Origin: Hymenobacter sedentarius
Lineage (GTDB): Bacteria; Bacteroidota; Bacteroidia; Cytophagales; Hymenobacteraceae
Length of the DNA stretch: 64,000 nucleotides
Assembly: GCF_001507645.1 (NCBI RefSeq)
Contig: NZ_CP013909.1
Location: 2,976,001 to 3,040,000, forward strand
Reading direction: 5' to 3'
Shown piece after piece: positions 51,423-60,120 of the stretch (position 1 is its first letter; the number at the start of each line of letters is the position of its first letter). A program made the position numbers and the translations under genes. The notes under the pieces were generated by a model, which had not been told where the DNA came from, searched no databases, and was given only the letters and a program-made list of their open reading frames with translations.

Positions 51423-52775
51423 ATGCATCCGACCCTCGATACCGACAAGGACCAAATCCTGCACGACAACCTCGACCACACCCTCTTTTCCTGGTCGAAG
51501 CAAACGGGCCTGAACCCCATCAACGCCGAGCGCGCCGAGGGCGTGTACGTGTGGGACCGGGACGGCAAACGCTACCTCGACTTTTCGTCGCAGCTGATGA
51601 ACGTGAACATCGGCCACGGCGACCAGCGCGTGACCGAAGCCGTGGCCGCCCAAATGCGGGAGTTGAGCTACGTGTACCCGGGCATGATAACCAAAGCGCG
51701 CGGCGACCTCGGCAAGCGGCTGGCCGAAATCACCGCGCCCAACCTCACCAAAGCCTTCTTCACGCTGGGCGGCGCCGAGGCCATCGAAAACGCCATCAAA
51801 CTGGCCCGGGTGTACACCGGCCGCCACAAGATTGTGTCGCTGTACCAGTCGTTCCACGGGGCCAGCTACGGCGCCATCAGCGTGGGCGGCGACCCGCGCA
51901 AATTTGCCGTCGACAGCCAGGCCATGCCCGGCACGGTACACGTCGAAAACCCGTTTTTCTATCGCTGCCCCTGGTATAGCGCTACGCCCGAAGAGTGCGC
52001 CCAGCGCGCCGCCGACGCCATGGAGCGGATCATCGGCTACGAGAACCCGGGCAGTGTGGCCGCCATTATTCTGGAAGGAGAGTCGGGTACGTCGGGCTGC
52101 ATTAAGTATCCACCCGGCTACTGGAAGCGCGTGCGCGAAATCTGCGACAAACACGGCATCCTGCTCATTGCCGATGAGGTGATGTCGGGCTTTGGCCGCA
52201 CCGGCAAGTGGTTCGGCTCCGACCACCACGGCGTGAAAGTCGACCTGATGTGCATGGCCAAAGGCATCACCGCCGGCTACCTGCCCCTGGGCGCCGTGAT
52301 GGTAGACGAGAAAATTGCCAAGACCTTCGACGAAAAGCCGCTGCCCCTGGGCCTGACCTATTCGGCTCACCCGGTTTCGTGCGCTGCCGCCGTGGCCGTG
52401 CTCGATATTTACGAGTCGGATAACCTACTGGAAAACACGGTGGAAATGGGCAAGTACATGGACGAGCAAGTAGCTCAACTCATGCGCCACCACCCCAGCA
52501 TCGGCGACTGGCGCAACACCGGCCTCTTCGGCTGTATTGAGCTGGTGAAAAACCGCGACACCAAAGAGCCCATGGCCCCCTGGAATGCGACCAACGACCA
52601 GATGGCCATCATGAACCAAGTAGCAGCAAAAATCCGCGAGCTGGGCATGTACACCTTCGTGCGCTGGAATTACATTTTCATCTGCCCGCCGCTGACGATT
52701 AACAAAGAGGAAATCAACGAGGGCCTGGCCATTATTTCCGAGGCCATCAGCATTGCCGATAAGTACGTGTACTAA
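51423..52775 (+). CDS. Class III PLP-dependent aminotransferase (beta-alanine type)
   Basis: A 450-residue omega-aminotransferase. Features are the FSSQLMNVNIGHGDQRV entry region, FFTLGGAEAIENAIKLAR (cofactor phosphate-binding area), LIADEVMSGFGRTGKWF with the cofactor-contacting Asp, and the PLP lysine, Lys280, in MCMAKGITAGYLPLGAV. The C-terminal part has RWNYIFICPPLTINKEEI. In this cluster it most likely moves the amino group of beta-alanine or 3-aminoisobutyrate to a keto acid, giving (methyl)malonate semialdehyde for the dehydrogenase at 49230. Substrate specificity inside this family is read from context rather than from sequence. It is followed immediately by a family D palindrome. Confidence 0.9.
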   Translation: MHPTLDTDKDQILHDNLDHTLFSWSKQTGLNPINAERAEGVYVWDRDGKRYLDFSSQLMNVNIGHGDQRVTEAVAAQMRELSYVYPGMITKARGDLGKRLAEITAPNLTKAFFTLGGAEAIENAIKLARVYTGRHKIVSLYQSFHGASYGAISVGGDPRKFAVDSQAMPGTVHVENPFFYRCPWYSATPEECAQRAADAMERIIGYENPGSVAAIILEGESGTSGCIKYPPGYWKRVREICDKHGILLIADEVMSGFGRTGKWFGSDHHGVKVDLMCMAKGITAGYLPLGAVMVDEKIAKTFDEKPLPLGLTYSAHPVSCAAAVAVLDIYESDNLLENTVEMGKYMDEQVAQLMRHHPSIGDWRNTGLFGCIELVKNRDTKEPMAPWNATNDQMAIMNQVAAKIRELGMYTFVRWNYIFICPPLTINKEEINEGLAIISEAISIADKYVY

Positions 52776-52917
52776 CCTCACCCCCGGCCCTACCGGGTAC
52801 GACCCCTCTCCCGCGGAGAGGGGAGCCAGCCGACTTTTCACGAATACAGCGAATCAAGAATCATACTTCTACACCGCCGTGGCTCCCCTCTCCGCGGGAG
52901 AGGGGCCGGGGGTGAGG
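52776..52917. repeat. Family D palindromic repeat
   Basis: Left part CCTCACCCCCGGCCC (52776-52790), then a 12-base insert, then CCCCTCTCCCGCGGAGAGGG. The right part is GGCTCCCCTCTCCGCGGGAG followed by AGGGGCCGGGGGTGAGG. Together they form a long inverted repeat broken by the insert. It begins on the base after the aminotransferase stop and ends 8 bases before the dihydropyrimidinase start, so the whole spacer is repeat. Confidence 0.85.
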
Positions 52918-52925
52918 TTCTACGC

Positions 52926-54305
52926 ATGCATATGTCCATTCTCCTAAAAAACGGCCACGTCGTCACCGCCGATTCCGACGCGGTTTGCGACATTCTGATT
53001 GAGGGCGAAACCATCGTTTCCATTGGCCGCAACCTGTCGGCCGATGGGGCGGAGGTTATCGACTGCACCGGCAAAATCGTTGTGCCCGGTGGCATCGACC
53101 CGCACGTGCACTTGGAGATGCCCTTCATGGGCACGTTCAGCAGCGACACCTACGAAACCGGCACCCGCGCGGCCCTGCACGGCGGCACCACAATGGTTAT
53201 CGATTTCATACTGCAAAAGCAGGGCAACTCCTTGCGCGCCGCCTTTGACGAGTGGCGTGGCCGTGCCACCGGCAATGCGGTGGGCGACTACAGCTTCCAC
53301 ATGGCCGTGACGGATTTCAACCCCGATACCAAGGAGGAAATCAAGGACATGATTGCCGAAGGCATCACTTCCTTCAAAACCTTCATGGCCTACAAGGGCG
53401 CGCTCATGATTGACGACGCGCAAATGGTGGGCCTGATGCAGGAAGTGAAAAAGCACGGCGGCCTCGTGACGGCCCACGCCACCAACGGCGACATGATTGA
53501 CACGCTCATCGCCCAGCACCGGGCCCAGGGCAAGCTCTCGCCGCTCTACCACTACCTCTCGCAGCCCGAAGTGACCGAAGCTGAAGCCTCGGGCCGCTTC
53601 GCCGACATTGCCAACTACACGGGCGTGAATGCCTACATCGTGCACCTCACCTGCGAGGGCGCCCTCAACCAGGTGCGCCGCGCCACCGAGCGCAACCAGC
53701 GCATGCTGGTTGAAACCTGCATTCAGTACCTGCTGCTCGACGCCTCGCTGTATGAAAACGAAGCGGAAGGAGCCAAGTGGGTGATGTCGCCGCCGCTGCG
53801 TGAGAAGAAAGACCAGGCCACCTTGTGGGCCGGGCTCAACCAAGGGTTGGTGCATGTAGTGGGCACCGACCATTGCCCCTTTATGTGGGACCAGAAGCTG
53901 ATGGGCAAAGACGACTTTTCGAAGATTCCCAACGGCCACCCCGCCGTGGAGCACCGCATGGAATTGCTCTTTTCGGAAGGCGTAAACAAAGGCAAAATCA
54001 CGCTCAATAAATTCGTGGAAGTGACCTCTACGAATGCTGCGAAAATCTTTGGCATGTTCCCGCGCAAAGGCACCATCAGCATTGGGGCCGACGCCGACTT
54101 GGTAATTTTTGACCCCGCTAAAAAGCACAAAATCTCGGCCGAAACGCACCACATGAATTGCGACTATTCTGGCTACGAAGGGTGGGAGCTCACCGGCAAG
54201 ATTGACACCGTTTTGCTGCGCGGCAAAGTAGCTGTAGATGCCGGTGAAACCAAGGTGGCGAAAGGCTACGGGCAATTCATCAAGCGGAGCAAAACTGCTT
54301 TTTAA
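52926..54305 (+). CDS. hydA: Dihydropyrimidinase (hydantoinase family)
   Basis: A 459-residue amidohydrolase that opens dihydrouracil or dihydrothymine to the N-carbamoyl beta-amino acid. The metal site begins with IDPHVHLEMP (His60, His62). SFKTFMAYKGALMID holds the conserved lysine that bridges two metals after carboxylation (Lys157 by position in FMAYKG). Later ligands are the His in GLVTAHATNGD and in VHLTCEGAL, and GTDHCPF is the late metal-binding Asp segment. Family length is usual. Starts at 52926 and 52932 differ by two codons and both are plausible. It is the second step of the pathway, between PreTA and the ureidopropionase. Confidence 0.94.
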   Translation: MHMSILLKNGHVVTADSDAVCDILIEGETIVSIGRNLSADGAEVIDCTGKIVVPGGIDPHVHLEMPFMGTFSSDTYETGTRAALHGGTTMVIDFILQKQGNSLRAAFDEWRGRATGNAVGDYSFHMAVTDFNPDTKEEIKDMIAEGITSFKTFMAYKGALMIDDAQMVGLMQEVKKHGGLVTAHATNGDMIDTLIAQHRAQGKLSPLYHYLSQPEVTEAEASGRFADIANYTGVNAYIVHLTCEGALNQVRRATERNQRMLVETCIQYLLLDASLYENEAEGAKWVMSPPLREKKDQATLWAGLNQGLVHVVGTDHCPFMWDQKLMGKDDFSKIPNGHPAVEHRMELLFSEGVNKGKITLNKFVEVTSTNAAKIFGMFPRKGTISIGADADLVIFDPAKKHKISAETHHMNCDYSGYEGWELTGKIDTVLLRGKVAVDAGETKVAKGYGQFIKRSKTAF

Positions 54306-54548
54306 TGAGCTAATTGGCTTGATGGGCAAGCGCTTTTCCGTCCCGAGTGGAGCGAAGGAAATCCTTGTGCCGATGCGGCCAGCTCAACCTTGTGCAAAGC
54401 CCCGTTTTTTGCTTAACTTTTAGCTCACTTTGGGCTGACGAATAAGGATTTTAATTCATCACCTTTCAATCCTTTGCGCTGAGACCCGGACGGCTTACTC
54501 CATCGTGTCTCCTCGCAAAGTCAATTAACCCCAACCCACTCCAACCGC

Positions 54549-55415
54549 ATGTCCAGAATTATCAAATCCGGCCTGATTCAGATGAGCCTGCCGATGACCG
54601 AAGGCGAAGGCACCATTGAAGAAATCAAGGAGGCCATGGTGCAGAAGCACATTCCGCTGATTGAGGAAGCCGGCCGTCAGGGCGTGCAAATCCTGTGCTT
54701 GCAGGAAATCTTCAATACCCCGTATTTCTGTCCCGGCCAGGACAAAGCCTGGTACGCCTCGGCCGAAGCCGTGCCCGGCCCGACTACGGAGCGCATGGCC
54801 GAGTACGCCAAGAAGTACAACATGGTGATGATTGTGCCCGTGTACGAGCGCGAAGCCGCTGGCTTCCTCTACAACACGGCCGCCGTAATTGACGCCGACG
54901 GCACCTACCTCGGCAAGTACCGCAAAAACCACATTCCCCATACCTCCGGCTTCTGGGAGAAATTCTTCTTCAAGCCCGGCAACATGGGCTACCCCGTGTT
55001 CCAGACCAAGTACGCCAAAGTAGGCGTGTACATCTGCTACGACCGCCACTTCCCCGACGGCGCCCGCGTGCTCGGCCTCAACGGTGCCGAAATCGTGTAC
55101 AACCCCTCGGCCACCGTAGCCGGCCTCTCGCAGTACCTCTGGAAACTGGAGCAGCCCGCGCACGCCGCCGCCAACGGCTATTTCATGGGCTGCATCAACC
55201 GCGTCGGCACCGAGAAGCCCTGGAACCTGGGCAAGTTCTACGGCACCAGCTACTTTGTGGACCCGCGCGGCCAAATCATTGCCCAGGCCAGCGAAGACAA
55301 CGACGAGCTGCTGGTGAGCGAGTTCGATTTGGACATGATTGACGAGGTGCGCAACACTTGGCAGTTCTTCCGCGACCGTCGCCCGGAGACCTACGAGAAG
55401 CTGGTGGAGCTGTAG
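54549..55415 (+). CDS. Beta-ureidopropionase / N-carbamoyl amidohydrolase (nitrilase family)
   Basis: A 288-residue nitrilase-superfamily enzyme that hydrolyses N-carbamoyl-beta-alanine to beta-alanine, carbon dioxide and ammonia. The catalytic triad is Glu53 (ILCLQEIFNTPYF), Lys126 (YLGKYRKNHIPH) and Cys163 (VGVYICYDRHFPDG). Two further features fit the carbamoyl amidase branch: EIVYNPSATVAG and FYGTSYFVDPRGQIIAQASE. Family members are about 285-390 residues, so this is a compact form. It lies 243 bases after dihydropyrimidinase and before a family B palindrome. The sequence cannot separate beta-ureidopropionase from other N-carbamoyl amidases, but the cluster strongly suggests the former. 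Confidence 0.9.
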   Translation: MSRIIKSGLIQMSLPMTEGEGTIEEIKEAMVQKHIPLIEEAGRQGVQILCLQEIFNTPYFCPGQDKAWYASAEAVPGPTTERMAEYAKKYNMVMIVPVYEREAAGFLYNTAAVIDADGTYLGKYRKNHIPHTSGFWEKFFFKPGNMGYPVFQTKYAKVGVYICYDRHFPDGARVLGLNGAEIVYNPSATVAGLSQYLWKLEQPAHAAANGYFMGCINRVGTEKPWNLGKFYGTSYFVDPRGQIIAQASEDNDELLVSEFDLDMIDEVRNTWQFFRDRRPETYEKLVEL

Positions 55416-55451
55416 GGCTTTCCTGCTTCCATTACTAATTAAAGAATAGGG

Positions 55452-55554
55452 AACGGTCATGCTGAGCGGAGCCGAAGCATCTCTACCGCAGTAGTAATCA
55501 ATACTTGCTCAACGAAGCGGTAGAGATGCTTCGGCTCCGCTCAGCATGACCGTT
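55452..55554. repeat. Family B palindrome, 38-base perfect arms
   Basis: 55452-55489 and 55517-55554 are perfect complements around a 27-base loop. The core GTCATGCTGAGCGGAGCCGA is the GCTGAGC variant. It lies between the ureidopropionase and PreT genes. Confidence 0.92.
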
Positions 55555-55588
55555 CTGTTATTTAAAAATATTCCGAATCCCCGCCCCA

Positions 55589-56914
55589 ATGGCCGAATAT
55601 TCCACCCCAACCAGCGAACAGGAATTCCAGCTCAACTTCGCGCAGCTCAAGCCCCACATGAACCGGACGGAGGCGCTATACGAAAGCTCGCGCTGCCTGT
55701 TTTGTTTCGACGCGCCCTGCATCAAAGCCTGCCCTTCGGGGATTGACATTCCGCAGTTTATTCGGCAGATAAATTCGGGCAACGACACCGGCGCGGCGCG
55801 CACCATTTACGATGCCAATTACTTCGGGAATGCCTGCGGTAAAGTGTGCCCCACGGAGGTGCTGTGCGAGGGTGCCTGCGTGTACAACCTGCAGGATGTG
55901 AAGCCCATCGAAATCGGGCGCTTGCAGAGCTACGCCACCACCAAGGTCATTGAAAGCGGAAAAAAGCTGTTTGGTCCGGGTGAAGCCAATGGGAAAAGGG
56001 TGGCTGTAATTGGCGCGGGCCCGTCGGGGATTTCGGCGGCGTGCGAGTTGCGCGCGTTGGGCTATGAAGTGGATGTGTTTGAAGCCAAATCCCAGCCTTC
56101 GGGCCTAACGGTATACGGCGTGGCACCCTACAAAATCACTAACGAAGAAACACTGGCCGAAATGGCCTATTTGCAAGCGCAATTTGGCTACAACGTGCAC
56201 TTTAATTCGCCGATTAATTCTCGCGAAGAATTAGCAGAATTAGAGAATAAATACGACGCTATTTTTCTCGGCATTGGCTTGGGCAAAACAAACGACTTGG
56301 GCCTGGCCGGAGAAGATAAAATCAATTGCACCGGCGCCGTAGAATTCATTGCCGAATTGCGTCAGCATCACCACCAGGTAGCGGTGGGCCGGAAGGTAAT
56401 TGTGCTTGGCGGCGGCAACACGGCTATGGATGCGGCCTCCGAATCCGCCCGCCTTGGGGCCGAGAATGTAGTGCTGGCCTACCGCCGTGGCAAGGAAGAA
56501 ATGGGCGCCTATGACTTCGAATACGACCTGGCCAAAGGTGTAGGAGTGAAGGGCTTGTTCAACGTGGCCCCGGTTGAGATTGTAGGCAATGGCTACGTAG
56601 CCGGCGTGAAGTTTATCCGCACGGAAACCAAGGAGGGCAAGGTGTCAGAAATTGCCGGCTCCGAGTTCGTGGAGCTCTGCGATATGGTGATAAAAGCCAC
56701 GGGCCAGGCCAAGCAAACCGATTTCCTGAGCCTGATTCCGGGCCTGAAAGTGGACAGCAAAGGCCGCATCGTGGCCGATGCTCACACTGGCCAAACCACC
56801 AACCCCCAGTACTTCGCCTCCGGCGACGCCTGGAACGGTGGGGCCGAAGTGGTGAACGCCGCTGCCGAAGCCAAACTCACGGCCCGCGGCATTCACGCCT
56901 ACCTGAGCAAGTAA
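55589..56914 (+). CDS. preT: NAD-dependent dihydropyrimidine dehydrogenase, PreT subunit
   Basis: A 441-residue flavoprotein subunit that takes electrons from NADH and passes them to PreA for uracil or thymine reduction. The N-terminal iron-sulphur part holds SSRCLFCFDAPCIKACPSGI and NACGKVCPTEVLCEGACVY. The FAD-binding segment is VAVIGAGPSGISAACELRAL; the NAD-binding segment is KVIVLGGGNTAMDAASESAR. The C-terminal FAD-contact segment is FASGDAWNGGAEVVNAAAEA. It resembles the GltD-type small subunits, but the adjoining preA and the degradation cluster identify it. E. coli PreT is 412 residues, so the size fits. Confidence 0.93.
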   Translation: MAEYSTPTSEQEFQLNFAQLKPHMNRTEALYESSRCLFCFDAPCIKACPSGIDIPQFIRQINSGNDTGAARTIYDANYFGNACGKVCPTEVLCEGACVYNLQDVKPIEIGRLQSYATTKVIESGKKLFGPGEANGKRVAVIGAGPSGISAACELRALGYEVDVFEAKSQPSGLTVYGVAPYKITNEETLAEMAYLQAQFGYNVHFNSPINSREELAELENKYDAIFLGIGLGKTNDLGLAGEDKINCTGAVEFIAELRQHHHQVAVGRKVIVLGGGNTAMDAASESARLGAENVVLAYRRGKEEMGAYDFEYDLAKGVGVKGLFNVAPVEIVGNGYVAGVKFIRTETKEGKVSEIAGSEFVELCDMVIKATGQAKQTDFLSLIPGLKVDSKGRIVADAHTGQTTNPQYFASGDAWNGGAEVVNAAAEAKLTARGIHAYLSK

Positions 56915-56935
56915 ATTTTCTCCGAATCTAAAAGC

Positions 56936-57032
56936 ACGTCATGCTGAGCGCAGCCGAAGCATCTCGCGTGTGGTAGTAAATCAATCGTCCAACGATGCGA
57001 GCAAGATGCTTCGGCTACGCTCAGCATGACGT
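56936..57032. repeat. Family B palindromic repeat
   Basis: ACGTCATGCTGAGCGCAGCC continues to GAAGCATCTCGC; the right arm is GCAAGATGCTTCGGCTACGC continuing to TCAGCATGACGT, with a couple of mismatches. It fills the gap between preT and preA, which are normally adjacent partners. Confidence 0.85.
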
Positions 57033-57049
57033 TCTGAAGAATAGAAACA

Positions 57050-58438
57050 ATGCCTGATTTATCCATCAATTTCGCCGGCATCAAATCGCCGAACCCCTTC
57101 TGGCTGGCTTCGGCTCCGCCTACCAATTCCGGCTACCAAATCATGAAGGCTTTCGACGCCGGCTGGGGCGGCGCGGTGTGGAAGACGCTTGGCGTGCCCG
57201 TCGTGAACGTGTCGAGCCGCTACGGCGGGGTGAATTATCGCGACAAGCGGTTGGTCGGATTCAACAATATTGAGCTGATTTCGGACCGCCCGCTAGCCGA
57301 CAACCTGCGCGAGATTGAGGAAGTGAAAAAACGGTTTCCGAACCATGCCGTCATCGCCTCGCTCATGGTGCAGACCCGGCAAGAGTGGCACGACATCGTG
57401 CGCCAGTCGCAGGACGCCGGTGCCGATGGATTTGAGTTGAATTTCGGCTGCCCGCACGGCATGTGCGAGCGCGGCATGGGCTCGGCAGTGGGGCAGGAGC
57501 CCAAGGTGTTGCAGATGATAGTGGAGTGGGTGATGGAAGTGGCCACCAAACCCGTCATCGTGAAGCTGACGCCCAACATTTCCGACATTACGGAGCCGGC
57601 CATGGCCGCGCGCCGCGGCGGGGCGGATGCCATTTCGCTCATCAATACGATTCAGAGCATTGTTGGGGTTGACCTCGACAAGTTTGCGCCGTATCCGATT
57701 GTGGACGGCAAGGGCAGTAACGGCGGCTACTGCGGCCCGGCCGTGAAACCCATTGCCCTGAACATGGTGAAAAACTGCGCGCAGCACCCCGATATCAAGC
57801 TGCCCATCTCAGGCATTGGTGGTATCGAAAACTGGCGCGATGCCGTGGAGCACATCTTGCTGGGTGCCAGCAGCGTGCAGGTGTGCACGGCGGCCATGCA
57901 CTTTGGCTTTGGCATCATTCGCGAAATGACTTCTGGGCTGGAGCAGTACATGGTGGATAAGGGATTTAACACCATCTACGACTTCGTGGGCAAGGCCCTG
58001 CCCAACGTGCTGCACTGGGAAGACCTGAACATGAAGTACAAGGTGACGGCCAACATCCACGAGGACAAGTGTATTGGCTGCCAGTTGTGCTACACCGCTT
58101 GTGAAGACGGCGCTCACCAGGCCATCAAGCTCAACGCCGGTACCCGCGTGCCGGAAATCATCGAGGAGAACTGCGTGGGCTGCAACCTGTGCTCGCTGGT
58201 GTGTCCGGTGGAAGACTGCATTACCATGGACCGCACCGACGACGGCACCCAGCACCTTACCTGGAAGGAGCGCACCCAAGCCGGCACGGCGCCCACCGAA
58301 TTTAACGATGAGAAAGCAGGCGGCCGCCACCACTGGGTCCCCGAGCCGGCAGCTGCCCTGGGCAAAGAGCGCCACAAAACCCTACCCGGCAAAGCCCGCG
58401 TTTTGAACGGCGAAACCGAGTTGCCAGCCACCGCCTAA
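57050..58438 (+). CDS. preA: NAD-dependent dihydropyrimidine dehydrogenase, PreA subunit
   Basis: A 462-residue FMN and iron-sulphur subunit that reduces uracil or thymine. The N-terminal two thirds are a dihydroorotate-dehydrogenase-like barrel: LSINFAGIKSPNPFWLASAP, then DGFELNFGCPHGMCERGMGS, VKLTPNISDITEPA and ISGIGGIENWRDAVEHIL. The last third has a ferredoxin-like domain with two four-Cys motifs: CIGCQLCYTAC (from Cys341) and CVGCNLCSLVC (from Cys375). It is longer than E. coli PreA (411 residues), mainly by a C-terminal tail past the clusters (KAGGRHHWVPEPAAALGKER). It pairs with preT just upstream. Confidence 0.95.
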   Translation: MPDLSINFAGIKSPNPFWLASAPPTNSGYQIMKAFDAGWGGAVWKTLGVPVVNVSSRYGGVNYRDKRLVGFNNIELISDRPLADNLREIEEVKKRFPNHAVIASLMVQTRQEWHDIVRQSQDAGADGFELNFGCPHGMCERGMGSAVGQEPKVLQMIVEWVMEVATKPVIVKLTPNISDITEPAMAARRGGADAISLINTIQSIVGVDLDKFAPYPIVDGKGSNGGYCGPAVKPIALNMVKNCAQHPDIKLPISGIGGIENWRDAVEHILLGASSVQVCTAAMHFGFGIIREMTSGLEQYMVDKGFNTIYDFVGKALPNVLHWEDLNMKYKVTANIHEDKCIGCQLCYTACEDGAHQAIKLNAGTRVPEIIEENCVGCNLCSLVCPVEDCITMDRTDDGTQHLTWKERTQAGTAPTEFNDEKAGGRHHWVPEPAAALGKERHKTLPGKARVLNGETELPATA

Positions 58439-58603
58439 GCCCAGAATTTTCATTGCCAAAACAAGGGGAGAACCTACTCCCGGATAAGCCGTAAAAAACT
58501 AGTGCCCAGATTGCTGCGAGCATCCTTTCGCAATTATTCTAGTCTATATTTTGCATTAACGGCTGTATCCACTTGTTAATTCTACGCGCTTGCGTAGCTG
58601 GTT

Positions 58604-58879
58604 ATGAAAACGAAATCCTGGTTGTTTGCTATTGGTTTTTGCGCGCTGCTGTTGAGCGGTTGCGCCGCCTCGGTTGGGGTGGGGGCTGACTATGGGTATT
58701 ACCCACCGGTTCATGCGTACTACGCTCCCGTTCGGCCTTACTATTACCCGCCCCGCCCCGTGGTTGTGGTGCCCCGCTATTACCGCCCGCCCTACCGCTC
58801 GCACTATGACGGCTACCGGCGCGATGGTGGCAACAATGGCTACGGCAACTACGGCCACAGTCGGCGCCGGCTAGACTAA
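58604..58879 (+). CDS. Small Tyr/Pro-rich lipoprotein
   Basis: A 91-residue protein. The N-terminus is a lipoprotein signal (MKTKSWLFAIGFCALLLSGC; lipobox LLSGC, Cys20). The mature part is short and low in complexity: repeated Tyr and Pro (YGYYPPVHAYYAPVRPYYYP, RYYRPPYRSHYDGYRR) and an Asn/Gly/Tyr segment (GGNNGYGNYGHSRRR). Such tails occur in Bacteroidota surface lipoproteins, but I recognise no family. It could be a structural or adhesion component of the envelope. A terminator-like hairpin follows at 58924-58964. Confidence 0.75.
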   Translation: MKTKSWLFAIGFCALLLSGCAASVGVGADYGYYPPVHAYYAPVRPYYYPPRPVVVVPRYYRPPYRSHYDGYRRDGGNNGYGNYGHSRRRLD

Positions 58880-58923
58880 ACCGTCTGCATTCGTCGCTGC
58901 GGTTTTGTCAACCGCACTGCTCT

Positions 58924-58964
58924 CCGGGCTGTCCGCACTGCAAGGTGTGAGCAGCCCGGTTTTT
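58924..58964 (+). terminator. Terminator-like hairpin between convergent genes
   Basis: CCGGGCTG (58924-58931) pairs with CAGCCCGG (58952-58959), followed by five T. It lies 44 bases past the lipoprotein gene and before the xdhC 3' end on the other strand. Confidence 0.65.
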
Positions 58965-58983
58965 ATTGAGCCAAACCGAAGGG

Positions 58984-60120
58984 CTATAGGCCTTGCAATT
59001 CGAAGGTGTTGGGCGCGTGCACGGTGCCTGCCCGTTCGCGCAAAGGGCGGCCATTGCGGTTGCTGCGGCTGGCCTGAATTTCTGCCACGATGGCCAGCGC
59101 TATTTCTTCGGGCGTTTCGCTGCCCAGGTCCAAGCCGATGGGGCTGTGGAGGCGGGTGGCAAGCAACTCCTGCTGCTCGGCCGCGGCAAGGTCTAGCTCG
59201 TCGAGCAGGCGCGCGGCTTTGGCGCGGGGGCCGAGCAGGCCGATGTAGGGCGTGGGCGCAGGCAAGTGCAGCTGCAGGGCGGCCAAGTCGTAGGCGTAGT
59301 TGTGGCTGAGGAGCACGGCGTAGGCAGTGCCCGGCTCTTCTTGCGCCATGGCTGCCACCGGTAGTACGCGCACCTCGGCGGCTTCGGGGAAGCGAGCGGC
59401 GGTGGTCAGGTGGGGGCGGCCATCGAGCACGGTGATGTGCCAGCCCAACGAGGCGGCCAGGCGCACCAGCGGCTGGGCATCGTTGCCGGCGCCGTAGATG
59501 CGCAAGCGCAGGGGCGGGGTGAGCAGCTCCACCAGCGCCCGCACCGGGCCCGCTTCGGTGTCGATATCCAGCACCTGCGAGGTGCCTTGGGCTAGCGTGG
59601 CGCGGGCCGCTTCGGCTAGTGGGGCCGCCAGGTCAGCGGTGCCGCGCACTGTGCCCGCTGCCGTGAGCAGGAGGCGCTGGCCCACCCCGGCCCGCAAGTC
59701 GGCCGCTTCGGTGGCAAAGACGGTGGCCAGGACGGCGGGCTCGGGGTAGCTGGCAAAGTTGCGCAGCAGTTCCATGGCATTTTCGGCATCGGCGAAATCA
59801 AGCGGCTCAAGCAGGATGCGCACCACTCCCTGGCAGCCGGGGCCCAGGCCGTGGCGCGGGTCGTCCTCGTCGCGGGTATCGTAGGTGACCAGCGCAGGTT
59901 GGCCCCGGAAAATAGCTTGCCGGGCCCGCTGGCGGGCGTCGCCCTCCAGGCAGCCCCCGCTGATGGCGCCGGTGAGCTGGCCGTCGTCGGTGACGAGCAT
60001 GCGGGCGCCGGGGCGCCGGTAGGCCGAGCCCAGTACCTCCACTACCGTGGCCAGGGCACAGGGCCGCCCATCGGCGCGGTGCTGGTCGTAGGCCAGAAGC
60101 AGGCGTTGCAGTTCAGTCAT
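58984..60120 (-). CDS. XdhC/CoxI family protein
   Basis: A 378-residue protein of the XdhC family, which binds and protects molybdenum cofactor and helps insert it (after sulfuration) into xanthine dehydrogenase and CO dehydrogenase-type enzymes. The XdhC-CoxI N-terminal domain has CALATVVEVLGSAYRRPGAR and LTGAISGGCLEGDARQRARQ. The C-terminal Rossmann-like domain has RLRIYGAGNDAQPLVRLAAS and LLSHNYAYDLAALQLHL. The cofactor-binding Cys is probably in GGCLEGD (about residue 56). No molybdoenzyme gene is in the window. Neighbourhood with pyrimidine catabolism suggests a nucleobase-breakdown theme, but that is inference. Confidence 0.9.
   Translation of the reverse strand: MTELQRLLLAYDQHRADGRPCALATVVEVLGSAYRRPGARMLVTDDGQLTGAISGGCLEGDARQRARQAIFRGQPALVTYDTRDEDDPRHGLGPGCQGVVRILLEPLDFADAENAMELLRNFASYPEPAVLATVFATEAADLRAGVGQRLLLTAAGTVRGTADLAAPLAEAARATLAQGTSQVLDIDTEAGPVRALVELLTPPLRLRIYGAGNDAQPLVRLAASLGWHITVLDGRPHLTTAARFPEAAEVRVLPVAAMAQEEPGTAYAVLLSHNYAYDLAALQLHLPAPTPYIGLLGPRAKAARLLDELDLAAAEQQELLATRLHSPIGLDLGSETPEEIALAIVAEIQASRSNRNGRPLRERAGTVHAPNTFELQGL

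Noticed and set aside
52944..54329. A 461-codon minus-strand frame opposite dihydropyrimidinase.
   Set aside because: The plus-strand enzyme has all metal ligands; the minus frame has shadow composition.
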